Source: a virus. Taken from it: 36,712 nt of DNA. Numbering within the stretch: the stretch's first letter is position 1; every line of letters starts with the position of its first letter. The position numbers were made by a program, and so were the translations under genes. The stretch is from positions 1 through 36,712 of the IMG/VR virus record IMGVR_UViG_3300048589_001254. One strand, given 5' to 3'. The notes below the pieces were generated by a model. It saw only the letters and a list, made by a program, of their open reading frames with translations, made no database searches and was not told the origin of the DNA. This document shows, piece after piece, positions 1-7,071 of the stretch.

Positions 1-195
1 TTCTGCTTCGAGGTTCTCTCTTGAGCTTACGCGGCGGGCAGGGCGGGAGTGAACGAGCGTGAATTGGCGATCTGCTGAAACCCTCGGCAAACGTCAAGAA
101 TGCGCCGGTTTTCGGTGGCTGCTAACAACCAGAAGCGACCGCTGCTCAAGCGCGCTTTTCTATAATGATTTCAGGAAGAAAATAGCGCCAAGACA

Positions 196-675
196 TCAGG
201 CAGACTCCAGAGCGACATGAAACAAGCGCCGCATCCAGCCAAGCCCGAAGGTCTTGAAGGTCGCAAGCGCTGCGTAGCGTCCGGCGCGCTCAGCCATAAA
301 GTCGACAACGAGCTTCTGGCAATCAGCCTTCGCGGCTGCGCTCAGCGTCTTAGGCCCTATGATGCCGTCGACGGGGACGCCCAAGACCTTCTGCAGGGTG
401 CGGATGGCTGTCCTCACCCCTTGGTTGATCGCTGCATCAAACACTGCCAGGCGCATCTCAGCCGGCAGCTCGCTACAGCGAGCCGCATCCCAGAAATCAC
501 GCCGGTAGATAGCGCGCGCTTCGTCGAGGGTCAGCTCAAGAATCCCCTGCCGGCCGAGCTTCGGGTAGGCCGCGAGCGAAATGCCATACTTCGTCAACCC
601 GCCCGGGTCGCGCGGGTCGTCAACCAGGCCGCCTTCCAGCTCCAAAATGATCGAGACAGCCTTGCGAAACTGCAC
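196..675 (-). CDS. Phage endolysin, glycoside hydrolase 108-type N-acetylmuramidase
   Basis: This 159-residue protein matches the GH108 (N-acetylmuramidase) plan with a C-terminal peptidoglycan-binding part. The N-terminus has the catalytic signature LELEGGLVDDPRDPGG followed by LTKYGIS; Glu14 in the EGG motif is the expected acid. A middle segment (VFDAAINQG, then TLQKVLGVPVDGIIGPKT around residues 80-112) is the family's usual link to the binding domain. It would cut the glycan backbone of peptidoglycan for lysis. There is no signal peptide, so it would need a holin or another exit route; none is recognised nearby, although the 40-residue hydrophobic ORF at 822-944 is a weak candidate. The start is GTG with a GGGAGG ribosome site about nine bases upstream. 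It is downstream of the primase gene on the same strand rather than inside the tail operon. Confidence 0.88.
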   Translation of the reverse strand: MQFRKAVSIILELEGGLVDDPRDPGGLTKYGISLAAYPKLGRQGILELTLDEARAIYRRDFWDAARCSELPAEMRLAVFDAAINQGVRTAIRTLQKVLGVPVDGIIGPKTLSAAAKADCQKLVVDFMAERAGRYAALATFKTFGLGWMRRLFHVALESA

Positions 676-785
676 TGCGCCAAGCCTCCCAGAGCCAACG
701 ATTTCGTGTGATCTCCAAGATTTTGGAACATTCTTTGCTCTTTGTCTCGCTGGCGGCCGGGGGGTGTCCCCGAACCCGAGAAAAA

Positions 786-2732
786 TCAGGGAAGTAAGCT
801 GACAAGACAGGGAGCAGTGTCATGCGTTTCGACATCAACGAGATGTTTCAAAACATCTGGAAGGCAGTCCCAGCCGGAATCGGCATCGGTGCTGGAATGA
901 AGATCTTCAACTGGGTCTACGCCGTCATCGACAAGCTCATCTAGGGCGCTAGCCCTCGAGAGACTCTTCTCGACCCGCCACGCTGCGAGCTTTTCGGCGT
1001 AGGTTTTCCGCTCGCCAAGGACGAGTCCAGACTGCAAGACGTCGTCGCAAGCCTCGATTGCGTTGCGATAAGCGACCTGTCGTCCGCTGTGCGGCGTGTA
1101 GACCTTAAGCCGTGCCCCCTGGTACTCAGGCTTGCCAGACAAAAACTCCAGCACCGCTTGCGCCCGGTAGTGCCGTTTGGTGAGGCACAGCACCAACCTG
1201 TTCCCCTCGAAGAGGGCGACCCGCTGCCGCCAGCGAATCGCCGCCAGAGAAACCTCTCTGTCCGTACTGCCGAGCGGTGGTTGAGCCTCAAAACTCAGCT
1301 TCTCTTCGAACGCCGTCGAATCCGCAGCCTCTGCGGCGAACCCTCCTGCGAGACGGCTTTGAAGACAAGGCGCAACAAGGGCGAGCTTAGGCGCAGTCGC
1401 CTCTCGCTCCGTCCCCTCTTGGATCAAACCCTCCGTCCCCCGGGGGTATAACCCCCTTCTTAAGCTTGTTCTCTCACCAAAAAGAGCATCATCGATCAGC
1501 CACTCGGGAAGGGGGCGCTCCGAAAAACGCCCCGCCATATGGGGAAGGTTGCGATAGACAGCCTTCACGATTGAACGGGCCTGACGGCAGTTGCGCGAAT
1601 ACTCGCACCCTGGAATATCGGCCATGCGGAGCTGAGTCTTGGCCTGAGCATCTTCCCGCGAGTAGCCATGCCACTTGTAGGCAAGGGCAAGTGAGGTCAG
1701 CCACGCGTTACGCTCCCCGTCCTCGACTAGCTCGGGTCTCTTGATCGAACTCACCGAGCAGAGAAACCTGCCCCGAGCTCCTCTCCGAGAGGCCCGCTCC
1801 AAAAGCTCCTCGGCTCGAGGAAGAAGCCTCTGCACGCTGCCGCCAAGAGGAATCGAAAGCCGCCAGGCGGCTTCCACGTACTCTGCACGCAGCCAGGGCG
1901 GAGGAGACTTCAGAAACCGCCGCAGAAACTTCCCGGAAAGCCCCGTCAGCTCCTCGAGCTGGGCTGTCGAGATCCAAAGCGCCTCGCCCGACAAGAAGCT
2001 TGCCTGCGGGAGACCCTCCTGGCCGTCGCTGGCTCCGAGAAGCCAGACCACCAAACGAGCAAGCCCTCCCTCGGCGCGAGCGTCGTTATAAATCCGGTCC
2101 CGTCGCCGCTCAGAAGCTTCCAGTTCGTTCAGATAGCGGTGAAGGCTCCGCAGCACGGGCTCGCGGCCCTGTTCGGCGCGGCGTTGGGCCAGGCGGTTCT
2201 CGTAGAGACAGCGCTCCGGGTTCAGGAAGTTCGGAAAGTCCCGAACCACCCCACGTGCCCCAGGGTCTGCGCCCATCTCCAGCCGGGTCAGCAGAGCTAT
2301 AAGCCGGCTCTGGAGGTTGAGCGCCACCTGCTGGTTTTTCTCGGTCGACCTCTGGATGGGCAGAGGATTGATCGCCAGGAGAAGGGCAAGGCCCCGGCCC
2401 CCGCTGCTGCGGATGACGTGCGAGATCTGGGAAAAAACCTGTCCGTGCGTCTCGGCTAGGTGGGCACTGATCTTGGGCCAATCAAGCCTGCCGGCAGAGT
2501 CCAGCCACTTGGGATGAGCCCGGTGGGCATCCAAGTCGAAAACGATCCCGTAAACGGTCTCGGAGCCATCGCTGTTGCGGTAAGCCGTGCTGATCAGATC
2601 CGGGTAGCGACCAGTCCAGTTTGCGGGAGCGCGGCGAAGAGCAAGCCGCCCTCCCTTGCTGTCGGTGTGCCAGAAGCGAAACTGATAACGCCCAGACTGC
2701 GTCTCGTAAGTGTTCTCAGCAGCAGCAACCAT
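786..2732 (-). CDS. Primase-like replication protein (AEP fold with PriCT-like region)
   Basis: From the ATG at 2732 the protein has 648 residues. It shows an archaeo-eukaryotic primase arrangement: YGIVFDLDAH (residues 61-70, the paired metal-binding aspartates), SSGGRGLALLLAI (109-121, motif II position) and VRDFPNFLNPE (163-173, the nucleotide-binding R..N motif). A later segment beginning RNAWLTSLALAYKWHGYSRE resembles the PriCT helical domain that follows such primases in plasmid and phage proteins. It would prime or initiate replication of this element, fitting its place near the repeats and parA. The usual histidine of motif II is not obvious. The start chosen has a GGGAG site; an in-frame GTG at 2777 lacks one. 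The acidic C-terminal 50 residues overlap the antisense 40-codon frame at 822-944. No helicase domain was recognised. Confidence 0.62.
   Translation of the reverse strand: MVAAAENTYETQSGRYQFRFWHTDSKGGRLALRRAPANWTGRYPDLISTAYRNSDGSETVYGIVFDLDAHRAHPKWLDSAGRLDWPKISAHLAETHGQVFSQISHVIRSSGGRGLALLLAINPLPIQRSTEKNQQVALNLQSRLIALLTRLEMGADPGARGVVRDFPNFLNPERCLYENRLAQRRAEQGREPVLRSLHRYLNELEASERRRDRIYNDARAEGGLARLVVWLLGASDGQEGLPQASFLSGEALWISTAQLEELTGLSGKFLRRFLKSPPPWLRAEYVEAAWRLSIPLGGSVQRLLPRAEELLERASRRGARGRFLCSVSSIKRPELVEDGERNAWLTSLALAYKWHGYSREDAQAKTQLRMADIPGCEYSRNCRQARSIVKAVYRNLPHMAGRFSERPLPEWLIDDALFGERTSLRRGLYPRGTEGLIQEGTEREATAPKLALVAPCLQSRLAGGFAAEAADSTAFEEKLSFEAQPPLGSTDREVSLAAIRWRQRVALFEGNRLVLCLTKRHYRAQAVLEFLSGKPEYQGARLKVYTPHSGRQVAYRNAIEACDDVLQSGLVLGERKTYAEKLAAWRVEKSLSRASALDELVDDGVDPVEDLHSSTDADSGWDCLPDVLKHLVDVETHDTAPCLVSLLP
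822..944 (+). CDS. Small hydrophobic protein, 40 residues, antisense to primase 3' end
   Basis: An ATG with a good ribosome site (GGGAG, seven bases away) opens a 40-codon frame: an amphipathic start (MRFDINEMFQNIWKAV), a glycine-rich hydrophobic stretch (PAGIGIGAGMKIFNWVYAVI) and a short charged end. The third codon positions are nearly all C or G (ATC, GTC, GAC, AAC, TAC, CTC), as in the phage structural genes, whereas the opposite strand here, which encodes the acidic C-terminus of the primase ORF, is less biased. It is the only plus-strand candidate in the first 25 kb. It looks like a single-span membrane peptide; a holin-like role next to the endolysin is possible but not shown. Alternatively it is a chance frame inside the primase gene. 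Confidence 0.45.
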   Translation: MRFDINEMFQNIWKAVPAGIGIGAGMKIFNWVYAVIDKLI

Positions 2733-2817
2733 CCCATCAACTCCCAAACCGGCAGCAACACCCCTGGCCTCTGGCACAAGCCAGCGACATGGAACAAAAA
2801 CATCCCTAGAGGGGGTT

Positions 2818-2902
2818 GCGAAGCGCCGACCGGGCGAGCTATCGTGGGAGTTGCGGAGTCCCTTGATATGGCTCGTAAGGGCCTTTTTGGTCGGCGCTTC
2901 GC
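2818..2902. repeat. 14-bp perfect inverted repeat between membrane-protein and primase genes
   Basis: GCGAAGCGCCGACC at 2818-2831 is repeated inverted at 2889-2902, with a smaller dyad (CCCTT...AAGGG) in the loop. It lies in the gap between two minus-strand genes, just upstream of the primase start, so in RNA it would form a long two-level hairpin. There is no T-run, so a simple terminator is unlikely. A replication-control structure, a leader affecting primase expression, or a protein-binding pair are all possible. Confidence 0.6.
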
Positions 2903-2936
2903 TTCCCTCGTGAGGAAAGCGAGCTGTCTGATGTAC

Positions 2937-3839
2937 TTATCTGGTCGTGTGGTCCTCCAAAGCGGAGGATCTTACACGCCGGATCAGACCATGCGCGAAG
3001 CTGATGTTGAGAAACATCAGCGCGCCGCGCATCAGCGCCTCAACCATATAGTGGCGCTCAATCGCCTGGACAGTGGCGCTTTCCTCGGAGCGAGTCCGAG
3101 CACCATGCAAACGCTCGGAGTTTTCGCTGAGAAGGCGAACGACCCCTTCGCGCCGCGTTAGGTGCTCTTTCGGTAGGGTCTCCAGTAGGGCTTCGAGGTG
3201 AGACCTCTCCTTGCGAAGATCCTCCACTTCGGCGCTTGAACTCATAGCGGCCGCGACAGCCTGCGTGGCATCGCTTTTGATCCCCGCATGCAGGACAAGC
3301 AACGAAAGAGCGATCAGGAGCAGCGCGCCGCCGCGCGAGACGAAAAACTGGGCAAGCCCCGTCGGCCGATAAACCGAAAGGCCGACGATTCCAACCTCCA
3401 GAAGAATCGCCTTCAGCCAACCTTCCCAGGTCTGGCCGAAAACTGTCGCCGATGACCTGACGAGCAGAGTCGATGCGCCGAGAACGACTGCGGCACAGAC
3501 GACAACCTGTAGAGCATCAGCCCCGTGGCATTTCTGCGGCATCCGATTTTCGGTAGCGCAGATTTTCAGCGCCTTCGCTACGTCAGCGGGCCTGGAGGCG
3601 GGGAACGGCGCGACGTCTGGTGCGAGGCAGGTTTTCGTCTCGTCAGGTTTTCGGCTCTCTATCCGTTCATCCCAGCTGGTTTTCTGCTCGGGAGCCGGTG
3701 CCAACGACAGAATTTGACTTCTCACGCTGGCACGCCGATAAGCCTCTTCAGCGGGAAACCCTTTGGCCTGCCAGTAGGCGACGCGCTGCCTGAAAGCCTT
3801 GTTTTGACGCGCCGCCCCATCTATGGAACGCTGTCCCAT
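2937..3839 (-). CDS. Membrane protein with coiled coil, unknown function
   Basis: I do not recognise a family. From the ATG at 3839 (AAGGAG five bases upstream, much better than the upstream in-frame starts) the product is 300 residues. Residues 1-45 are basic and helical (RQNKAFRQRVAYWQAKGF). Residues 45-105 look disordered. Hydrophobic segments lie near 109-127, 142-157 and 170-187, then a charged coiled coil near 203-224 (VEDLRKERSHLEALLETL) and a further weakly hydrophobic stretch near 266-285. The plan suggests an inner-membrane protein with a cytoplasmic coiled coil. It lies between the repeat array and the primase gene on the same strand, so a role in anchoring replication or partition, or in entry exclusion, is conceivable; nothing in the sequence proves it. 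Confidence 0.6.
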   Translation of the reverse strand: MGQRSIDGAARQNKAFRQRVAYWQAKGFPAEEAYRRASVRSQILSLAPAPEQKTSWDERIESRKPDETKTCLAPDVAPFPASRPADVAKALKICATENRMPQKCHGADALQVVVCAAVVLGASTLLVRSSATVFGQTWEGWLKAILLEVGIVGLSVYRPTGLAQFFVSRGGALLLIALSLLVLHAGIKSDATQAVAAAMSSSAEVEDLRKERSHLEALLETLPKEHLTRREGVVRLLSENSERLHGARTRSEESATVQAIERHYMVEALMRGALMFLNISFAHGLIRRVRSSALEDHTTR

Positions 3840-3900
3840 GTCATCTCCTTGCTTCCTAAGGTGATGGCAGATCGTCCCCCCTTCAGCCGGGAGGCCGATA

Positions 3901-3935
3901 ATCGGCACGTTGTGCTCGCAACACAGCGTGCCGAT
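3901..3935. repeat. Hairpin upstream of the membrane-protein gene
   Basis: ATCGGCACG (3901-3909) and CGTGCCGAT (3927-3935) form a nine-base perfect stem, with further pairing (GTTG/CAAC) inside. It sits 62 bases upstream of the start at 3839, between that gene and the repeat array, in a gene-free stretch. The bases next to it (about 4016-4050) are A-rich. It could be a leader hairpin, a terminator for transcripts leaving the partition genes, or part of an origin. Confidence 0.55.
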
Positions 3936-4059
3936 CTCATTTAGAGGATTCAGTACTCCTGCTGCATCTCGTTCAAAATCTTACGGCAGCAGCCCCGTCA
4001 CCACAACGGCTAAGTTCAAAAAAAATCCAGCAAAAACAAATAGCTATGGTTCACTTGAT

Positions 4060-4599
4060 AGGTTCCTATTTGCTAGGAGCCTATGAGTTAGACGCCTAGC
4101 TGTTAGGAGCCTACAGAGTAGGAGCCTAGCAACTGAGAGCCTATGAAGTAGGAGCCTACGAAATAGGGGTCTGCGAAGTAGGTGCCTACGAAATAGGGGT
4201 CTGCGAAGTAGGAGCCTGCGAAGTAGGAGCCTACGAAGCAGGAGCCTACGAAGCAGGAGCCTACGAAGTAGGAGCCTACGAAGTAGGAGCCTACGAAGCA
4301 GGAGCCTACACAGTAGGAGCCTACACAGTAGGAGCCTACGAATTAGGAGCCTACGAAGCAGGAGCCTACGAAGTAGGAGCCTACGAAGTAGGAGCCTACG
4401 AAGTAGGAGCCTACGAAGTAGGAGCCTACGAAGTAGGAGCCTACGAAGCAGGAGCCTACGAAGTAGGAGCCTACGAAGTAGGAGCCTACGCAGTAGGAGC
4501 CTACGAAGTAGGAGCCTACGAAGTAGGAGCCTACGCAGTAGGAGCCTACAAAGTAGGGGCCTGCGAAGTAGGGACCTACACAGTAGGGACCTACAAACT
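4060..4599. repeat. Array of 36 tandem 15-bp units (iteron or centromere candidate)
   Basis: The whole gene-free stretch is a tandem array with consensus AGGAGCCTACGAAGT, starting every 15 bases from 4060 with no insertion or deletion; a partial unit follows at 4600. Each unit holds the half-sites GTAGG and CCTAC in alternating inverted orientation (GTAGG-AG-CCTAC-GAA-GTAGG), so the array is a ladder of overlapping dyads. The first six or so and last three or four units are degenerate and the centre is nearly identical, as expected if unequal exchange keeps the middle uniform. It lies directly downstream of the parA and ParB-like genes, where plasmids such as F keep a repeated centromere, and next to an A-rich stretch (about 4016-4050). 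It may be parS, an iteron origin, or both. The GTAGG half-site recurs in the dyad upstream of parA. Confidence 0.92.
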
Positions 4600-5254
4600 A
4601 GGACTCAGATGTATTTACTGAGTTTTTCCACGGGTCGCGGAGATAAAAGTATGTGCCAGGCTGGTTCTCTCGACGCCCCAGGTTGCCTACAACATGCACG
4701 GTGAACATACCGTACTGCTCACCAAGCTTTCGATACTTCGTAAACGTAGCGCGCGCCCTGTCTCCAAGAGCGTCACTAATCATCTTCTTCGTGAAAAAAA
4801 CTCTGGCACAACCTGTCCGAGCCGCCTCCGCATACAAGAAGCGATAAAAATGAAAAAAACGCTCCTGCGACCGAGGCAGGCCTCCCAATGTCGGGTCAAA
4901 CCAATATCTAGCTAGAAAACGCTCATCCCTCGTAAGATCCACCATTCGAGGGACATCAGGCAGTAATGGTGACTTACCGACGGTCACAGGTGGCGCACGT
5001 AGCGGCGATCGAAATGTAGCGCCCTGGAGCGGCTTGTTAGTCTCAACCTTTGGAGACACAACTGCCTTGTCCTTAGCTATATCCGCAGGCGGATTTTCCG
5101 CTTCAGCGTTGGTGCCCGGGGCGGCCTCTGCCTCCTGTACCGAAACCGTGCCATCTTCAGAACTGCTCGACCTATACAGCTTTTCATATTCCCGAGGAGT
5201 CAAACGCCCGGGTGCTTTACGCGTAGCGGCGAAAGGATTTCCCTTGATAGCCAT
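4598..5254 (-). CDS. ParB-like centromere-binding protein candidate
   Basis: The 218-residue product starts at the ATG two bases after the parA stop; the last codons of parA (GCG GAG GGG TAA) supply its ribosome site, so the two are translationally coupled. Residues 1-30 are basic (MAIKGNPFAATRKAPGRLTP), a short arm such as partner proteins use to touch ParA. Residues 30-105 are low-complexity linker. Residues 108-205 look like a compact winged-helix domain (TRDERFLARYWFD..., FFTKKMISDALGDRARATFTKYRKLGEQYGM, then strands). No classical ParB CTPase motif (GERRxRA) is present, so it would be an atypical centromere binder or a replication initiator. Its stop codon falls inside the last repeat unit, placing gene and array in direct contact. 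The function is inferred from position and fold impression. Confidence 0.6.
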   Translation of the reverse strand: MAIKGNPFAATRKAPGRLTPREYEKLYRSSSSEDGTVSVQEAEAAPGTNAEAENPPADIAKDKAVVSPKVETNKPLQGATFRSPLRAPPVTVGKSPLLPDVPRMVDLTRDERFLARYWFDPTLGGLPRSQERFFHFYRFLYAEAARTGCARVFFTKKMISDALGDRARATFTKYRKLGEQYGMFTVHVVGNLGRRENQPGTYFYLRDPWKNSVNTSES

Positions 5255-5256
5255 AT

Positions 5257-6264
5257 TTACCCCTCCGCCTTCAGGATCCTGCCCCAAACCTCTTTCACGA
5301 GATCATAGTAATCCCGCGCAAGATCACTCTTCGGGTCATACTCAGGGGCTGACTGTCGCATCGTAAGTGCCTCTTGACCACGCACTGCGCGACGAATCGC
5401 TGTATGAGTAACTAGATCTGGATGCTGAGTAAGATATGCTCCATAGATTTGCGAGCTGAGCTTGTTTTTTTCGAGAAGAGTGGGAACTAAAATGACGTTA
5501 TCCCACTTAATATGCATGTCCTTCTGGAAATCGAGCGTCGTCGAAAGATTCGTCGAGAGCGCTTGATAACTTCCAAGATCACACCCGATGGGAGAAATCA
5601 CGACATTAGCTGCAGTGAGGGCATTCTCGATCAAGAGATTCCAGTTCGGGCTGTTATCAAAAATAATCACTTGGTAGTCGTTCGCGAGAGGACCGACCAC
5701 CTGTTCTTTGAGAACGAATTCCCGCCGCTTTGTGTCGCGAATAAATTTTTCTAGAGGACCTAGCCCCGGTGTCTCCGGGATAATATCGAGCGTGGGCAAT
5801 GGTGTTTCGCGAATCACCTTCTTCAAGGGAGATTTTCGCAGCAAAACATCCGCCAGCCCCTTGTGCGTCGTCACTTCCTCTAGGGACTCAATCGCAATCG
5901 GATTGAGAGCAAGATCCGTCACCGTTCCCTGGATATCTAGGCCGATAATCAGGGTCTTAATGCCGTGCAAGGCTAAGAGCCGCCCCAATGAGTAGCTCAG
6001 CGTACTTTTGAGTACTCCTCCCTTCGCGGTATATACGCAGATCACCCGCAGGGACTTGGGTGGCTCAAGAAAACCGTACTTAGCGCCGATCGCTGGCACT
6101 TGAGCAAGTGTCCACTGCCGCACCTCTATACGACCGCGGTGAATGCGACGTGCCTTAGGAATGTGTCCCGCCTTCTCAGCGGCAATTAGCGTATTAGGCG
6201 CAACCGAATTCATCTGAAACAGCTTGTGCAGGTCAGTGCTGGTGAACAGATCTTTTTCGAGCAT
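5257..6264 (-). CDS. parA: ParA family partition ATPase with N-terminal MerR-like HTH
   Basis: This is a 335-residue ParA of the HTH-bearing type. Residues 8-65 (DLHKLFQMNSVAPNTLIAAE...HRGRIEVRQWTLAQV) form a MerR-like helix-turn-helix. The deviant Walker A motif is KGGVLKST (81-88) with the signature lysine 81; the second motif is GLDIQG (108-113) in place of the usual DPQG; Walker B is VIIFDNSP (199-206). ParA ATPases move DNA cargo over the nucleoid, and HTH-bearing members also repress their own operon. The start is the ATG at 6264, supported by the duplicate control region at 6791-6930, in which the same first 11 codons recur (MLEKDLFTSTD here, MLEKDLVTSTE there). No strong ribosome site precedes it. 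It forms an operon with the downstream ParB-like gene and repeat array. Confidence 0.9.
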   Translation of the reverse strand: MLEKDLFTSTDLHKLFQMNSVAPNTLIAAEKAGHIPKARRIHRGRIEVRQWTLAQVPAIGAKYGFLEPPKSLRVICVYTAKGGVLKSTLSYSLGRLLALHGIKTLIIGLDIQGTVTDLALNPIAIESLEEVTTHKGLADVLLRKSPLKKVIRETPLPTLDIIPETPGLGPLEKFIRDTKRREFVLKEQVVGPLANDYQVIIFDNSPNWNLLIENALTAANVVISPIGCDLGSYQALSTNLSTTLDFQKDMHIKWDNVILVPTLLEKNKLSSQIYGAYLTQHPDLVTHTAIRRAVRGQEALTMRQSAPEYDPKSDLARDYYDLVKEVWGRILKAEG

Positions 6265-6372
6265 GCTTCACACACCGCCATTGTAGGTATTTATTCTTAA
6301 TTGTCGGTAAAACCTACAATGCCAGTTTCTGTCCTAACTGTAAAGAAGGTGAGCTCGGCTCGATGATGAGCC
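6233..6372. repeat. Copy A of a 140-bp direct repeat: parA leader and first codons
   Basis: This 140-base block matches 6791-6930 at a constant offset of 558 bases with no gap, at roughly four identical bases in five by eye. It covers the first 11 codons of parA, the start codon, the dyad at 6279-6321 and upstream sequence including a shared CTGTAAAGAA. Nothing else in the window resembles it. Confidence 0.88.
6279..6321 (-). promoter_or_regulatory. Operator-like dyad upstream of parA
   Basis: CATTGTAGGT (6279-6288) and ACCTACAATG (6312-6321) are perfect ten-base inverted arms whose starts are 33 bases apart. A third, imperfect half-site GTCGGT lies at 6303-6308. On the minus strand TACAAT in the proximal arm could be a -10 box, with GACA 16 bases upstream, so a bound protein would block transcription. 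The GTAGG/CCTAC core is the same as in the 15-bp repeats, which suggests that one protein of the operon binds both. Promoter assignment is tentative; the dyad itself is plain. Confidence 0.65.
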
Positions 6373-6375
6373 TGC

Positions 6376-6822
6376 TCATTTGTCTATCGCTCTCTCAGTA
6401 AGTTCAGGCTTGCAGCGTTGCAGAGCCTCGTCTAAATGGGGGCCATCGCTGCCACGAAAAACAACGCCGATGACGATTTCCCCCCGATAAAAAACCTCCA
6501 AGAAGTCAGGATCGGCCGTGCTGCCGTCGTCGAAAACCCATAGCTGGCGCTCCTCGCTCCAAGAGCCCTGGAGCGTTTCCTGCCGGCGGCCGTTGTGTCC
6601 CTGGGGCTCAAGCAGCCAGCAGAGCTTCACCTGGCCGGTAGCGACATGAAACATCACCGTGCCTTCGTAGGGGGCCTCGGTCTCGTCGTCGCGAAACATC
6701 GCGGTGAAGCGATAGAACGGCGGCCCGTCACGCCCAGCTTTCATGCTCATACCTGAGGCGCTCCCCGAGACGCGCGACCTCGTCGTCGGCTCAGTGCTGG
6801 TGACTAGATCTTTTTCGAGCAT
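6376..6822 (-). CDS. Unknown protein expressed from a duplicated parA leader
   Basis: From the ATG at 6822, the position equivalent to the parA start, this is 148 residues. The first 11 (MLEKDLVTSTE) are nearly those of ParA (MLEKDLFTSTD); the rest is unrelated to ParA. The body has strand-rich text such as FYRFTAMFRDDETEAPYEG, TGQVKLCWLLEP, GSWSEERQLWVFDDGS and EIVIGVVFRGSDG, suggesting a small beta-sheet protein; I recognise no family. The gene body lies between the two 140-bp direct repeats, ending three bases before copy A, so it looks like a cassette that captured the parA promoter and start. A GTG three codons upstream is the alternative start. Under a parA-type operator it could be co-regulated with partition; its role is unknown. 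Confidence 0.65.
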   Translation of the reverse strand: MLEKDLVTSTEPTTRSRVSGSASGMSMKAGRDGPPFYRFTAMFRDDETEAPYEGTVMFHVATGQVKLCWLLEPQGHNGRRQETLQGSWSEERQLWVFDDGSTADPDFLEVFYRGEIVIGVVFRGSDGPHLDEALQRCKPELTERAIDK

Positions 6823-6930
6823 GACACGCACACCACCATTGTTGGTATTTCTTGTTTCTGATGGAAAAAACCAACAATGCCAGGTTCTGACCTATCTGTA
6901 AAGAAAGTGGCCGCGGCTCGCTGATGAGCC
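6791..6930. repeat. Copy B of the 140-bp direct repeat (second parA-type leader)
   Basis: Ungapped counterpart of 6233-6372. It supplies the start codon, first 11 codons and control region for the 148-residue protein gene. Relative to copy A the central base of both dyad arms has changed in a matched way, keeping the symmetry. Confidence 0.88.
6837..6879 (-). promoter_or_regulatory. Variant operator-like dyad upstream of the 148-residue gene
   Basis: CATTGTTGGT (6837-6846) and ACCAACAATG (6870-6879) have the same 33-base spacing as the parA dyad but with A-to-T and T-to-A changes at matching positions of the two arms, so each remains a perfect ten-base inverted repeat. The middle is much changed. 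A regulator specific to GTTGGT instead of GTAGGT would see this site. Confidence 0.62.
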
Positions 6931-7071
6931 GTGCATATGCGGCGCCGAATGCTAAACTGAGGCACTCTTCAGGACGAATTCTCGGCATGGTTATGGTGAG
7001 AAAACTGAGCATCGCGCGTGCTGTTTACACGCTAGAGACGCCGCCTCCAGCCCGTCGAATTTCGGCCGGCC

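Noticed and set aside
4060-4599. CRISPR array
   Set aside because: Units are 15 bases with no spacers, and no cas gene is present.
4130-4621. An open plus-strand frame of 163 codons through the repeats reading mostly EVGAY pentapeptides
   Set aside because: The 15-bp unit is five codons long, so a frame without stops is automatic. There is no ATG, GTG or TTG start in it, and the array's dyad symmetry is better explained as DNA-binding sites.
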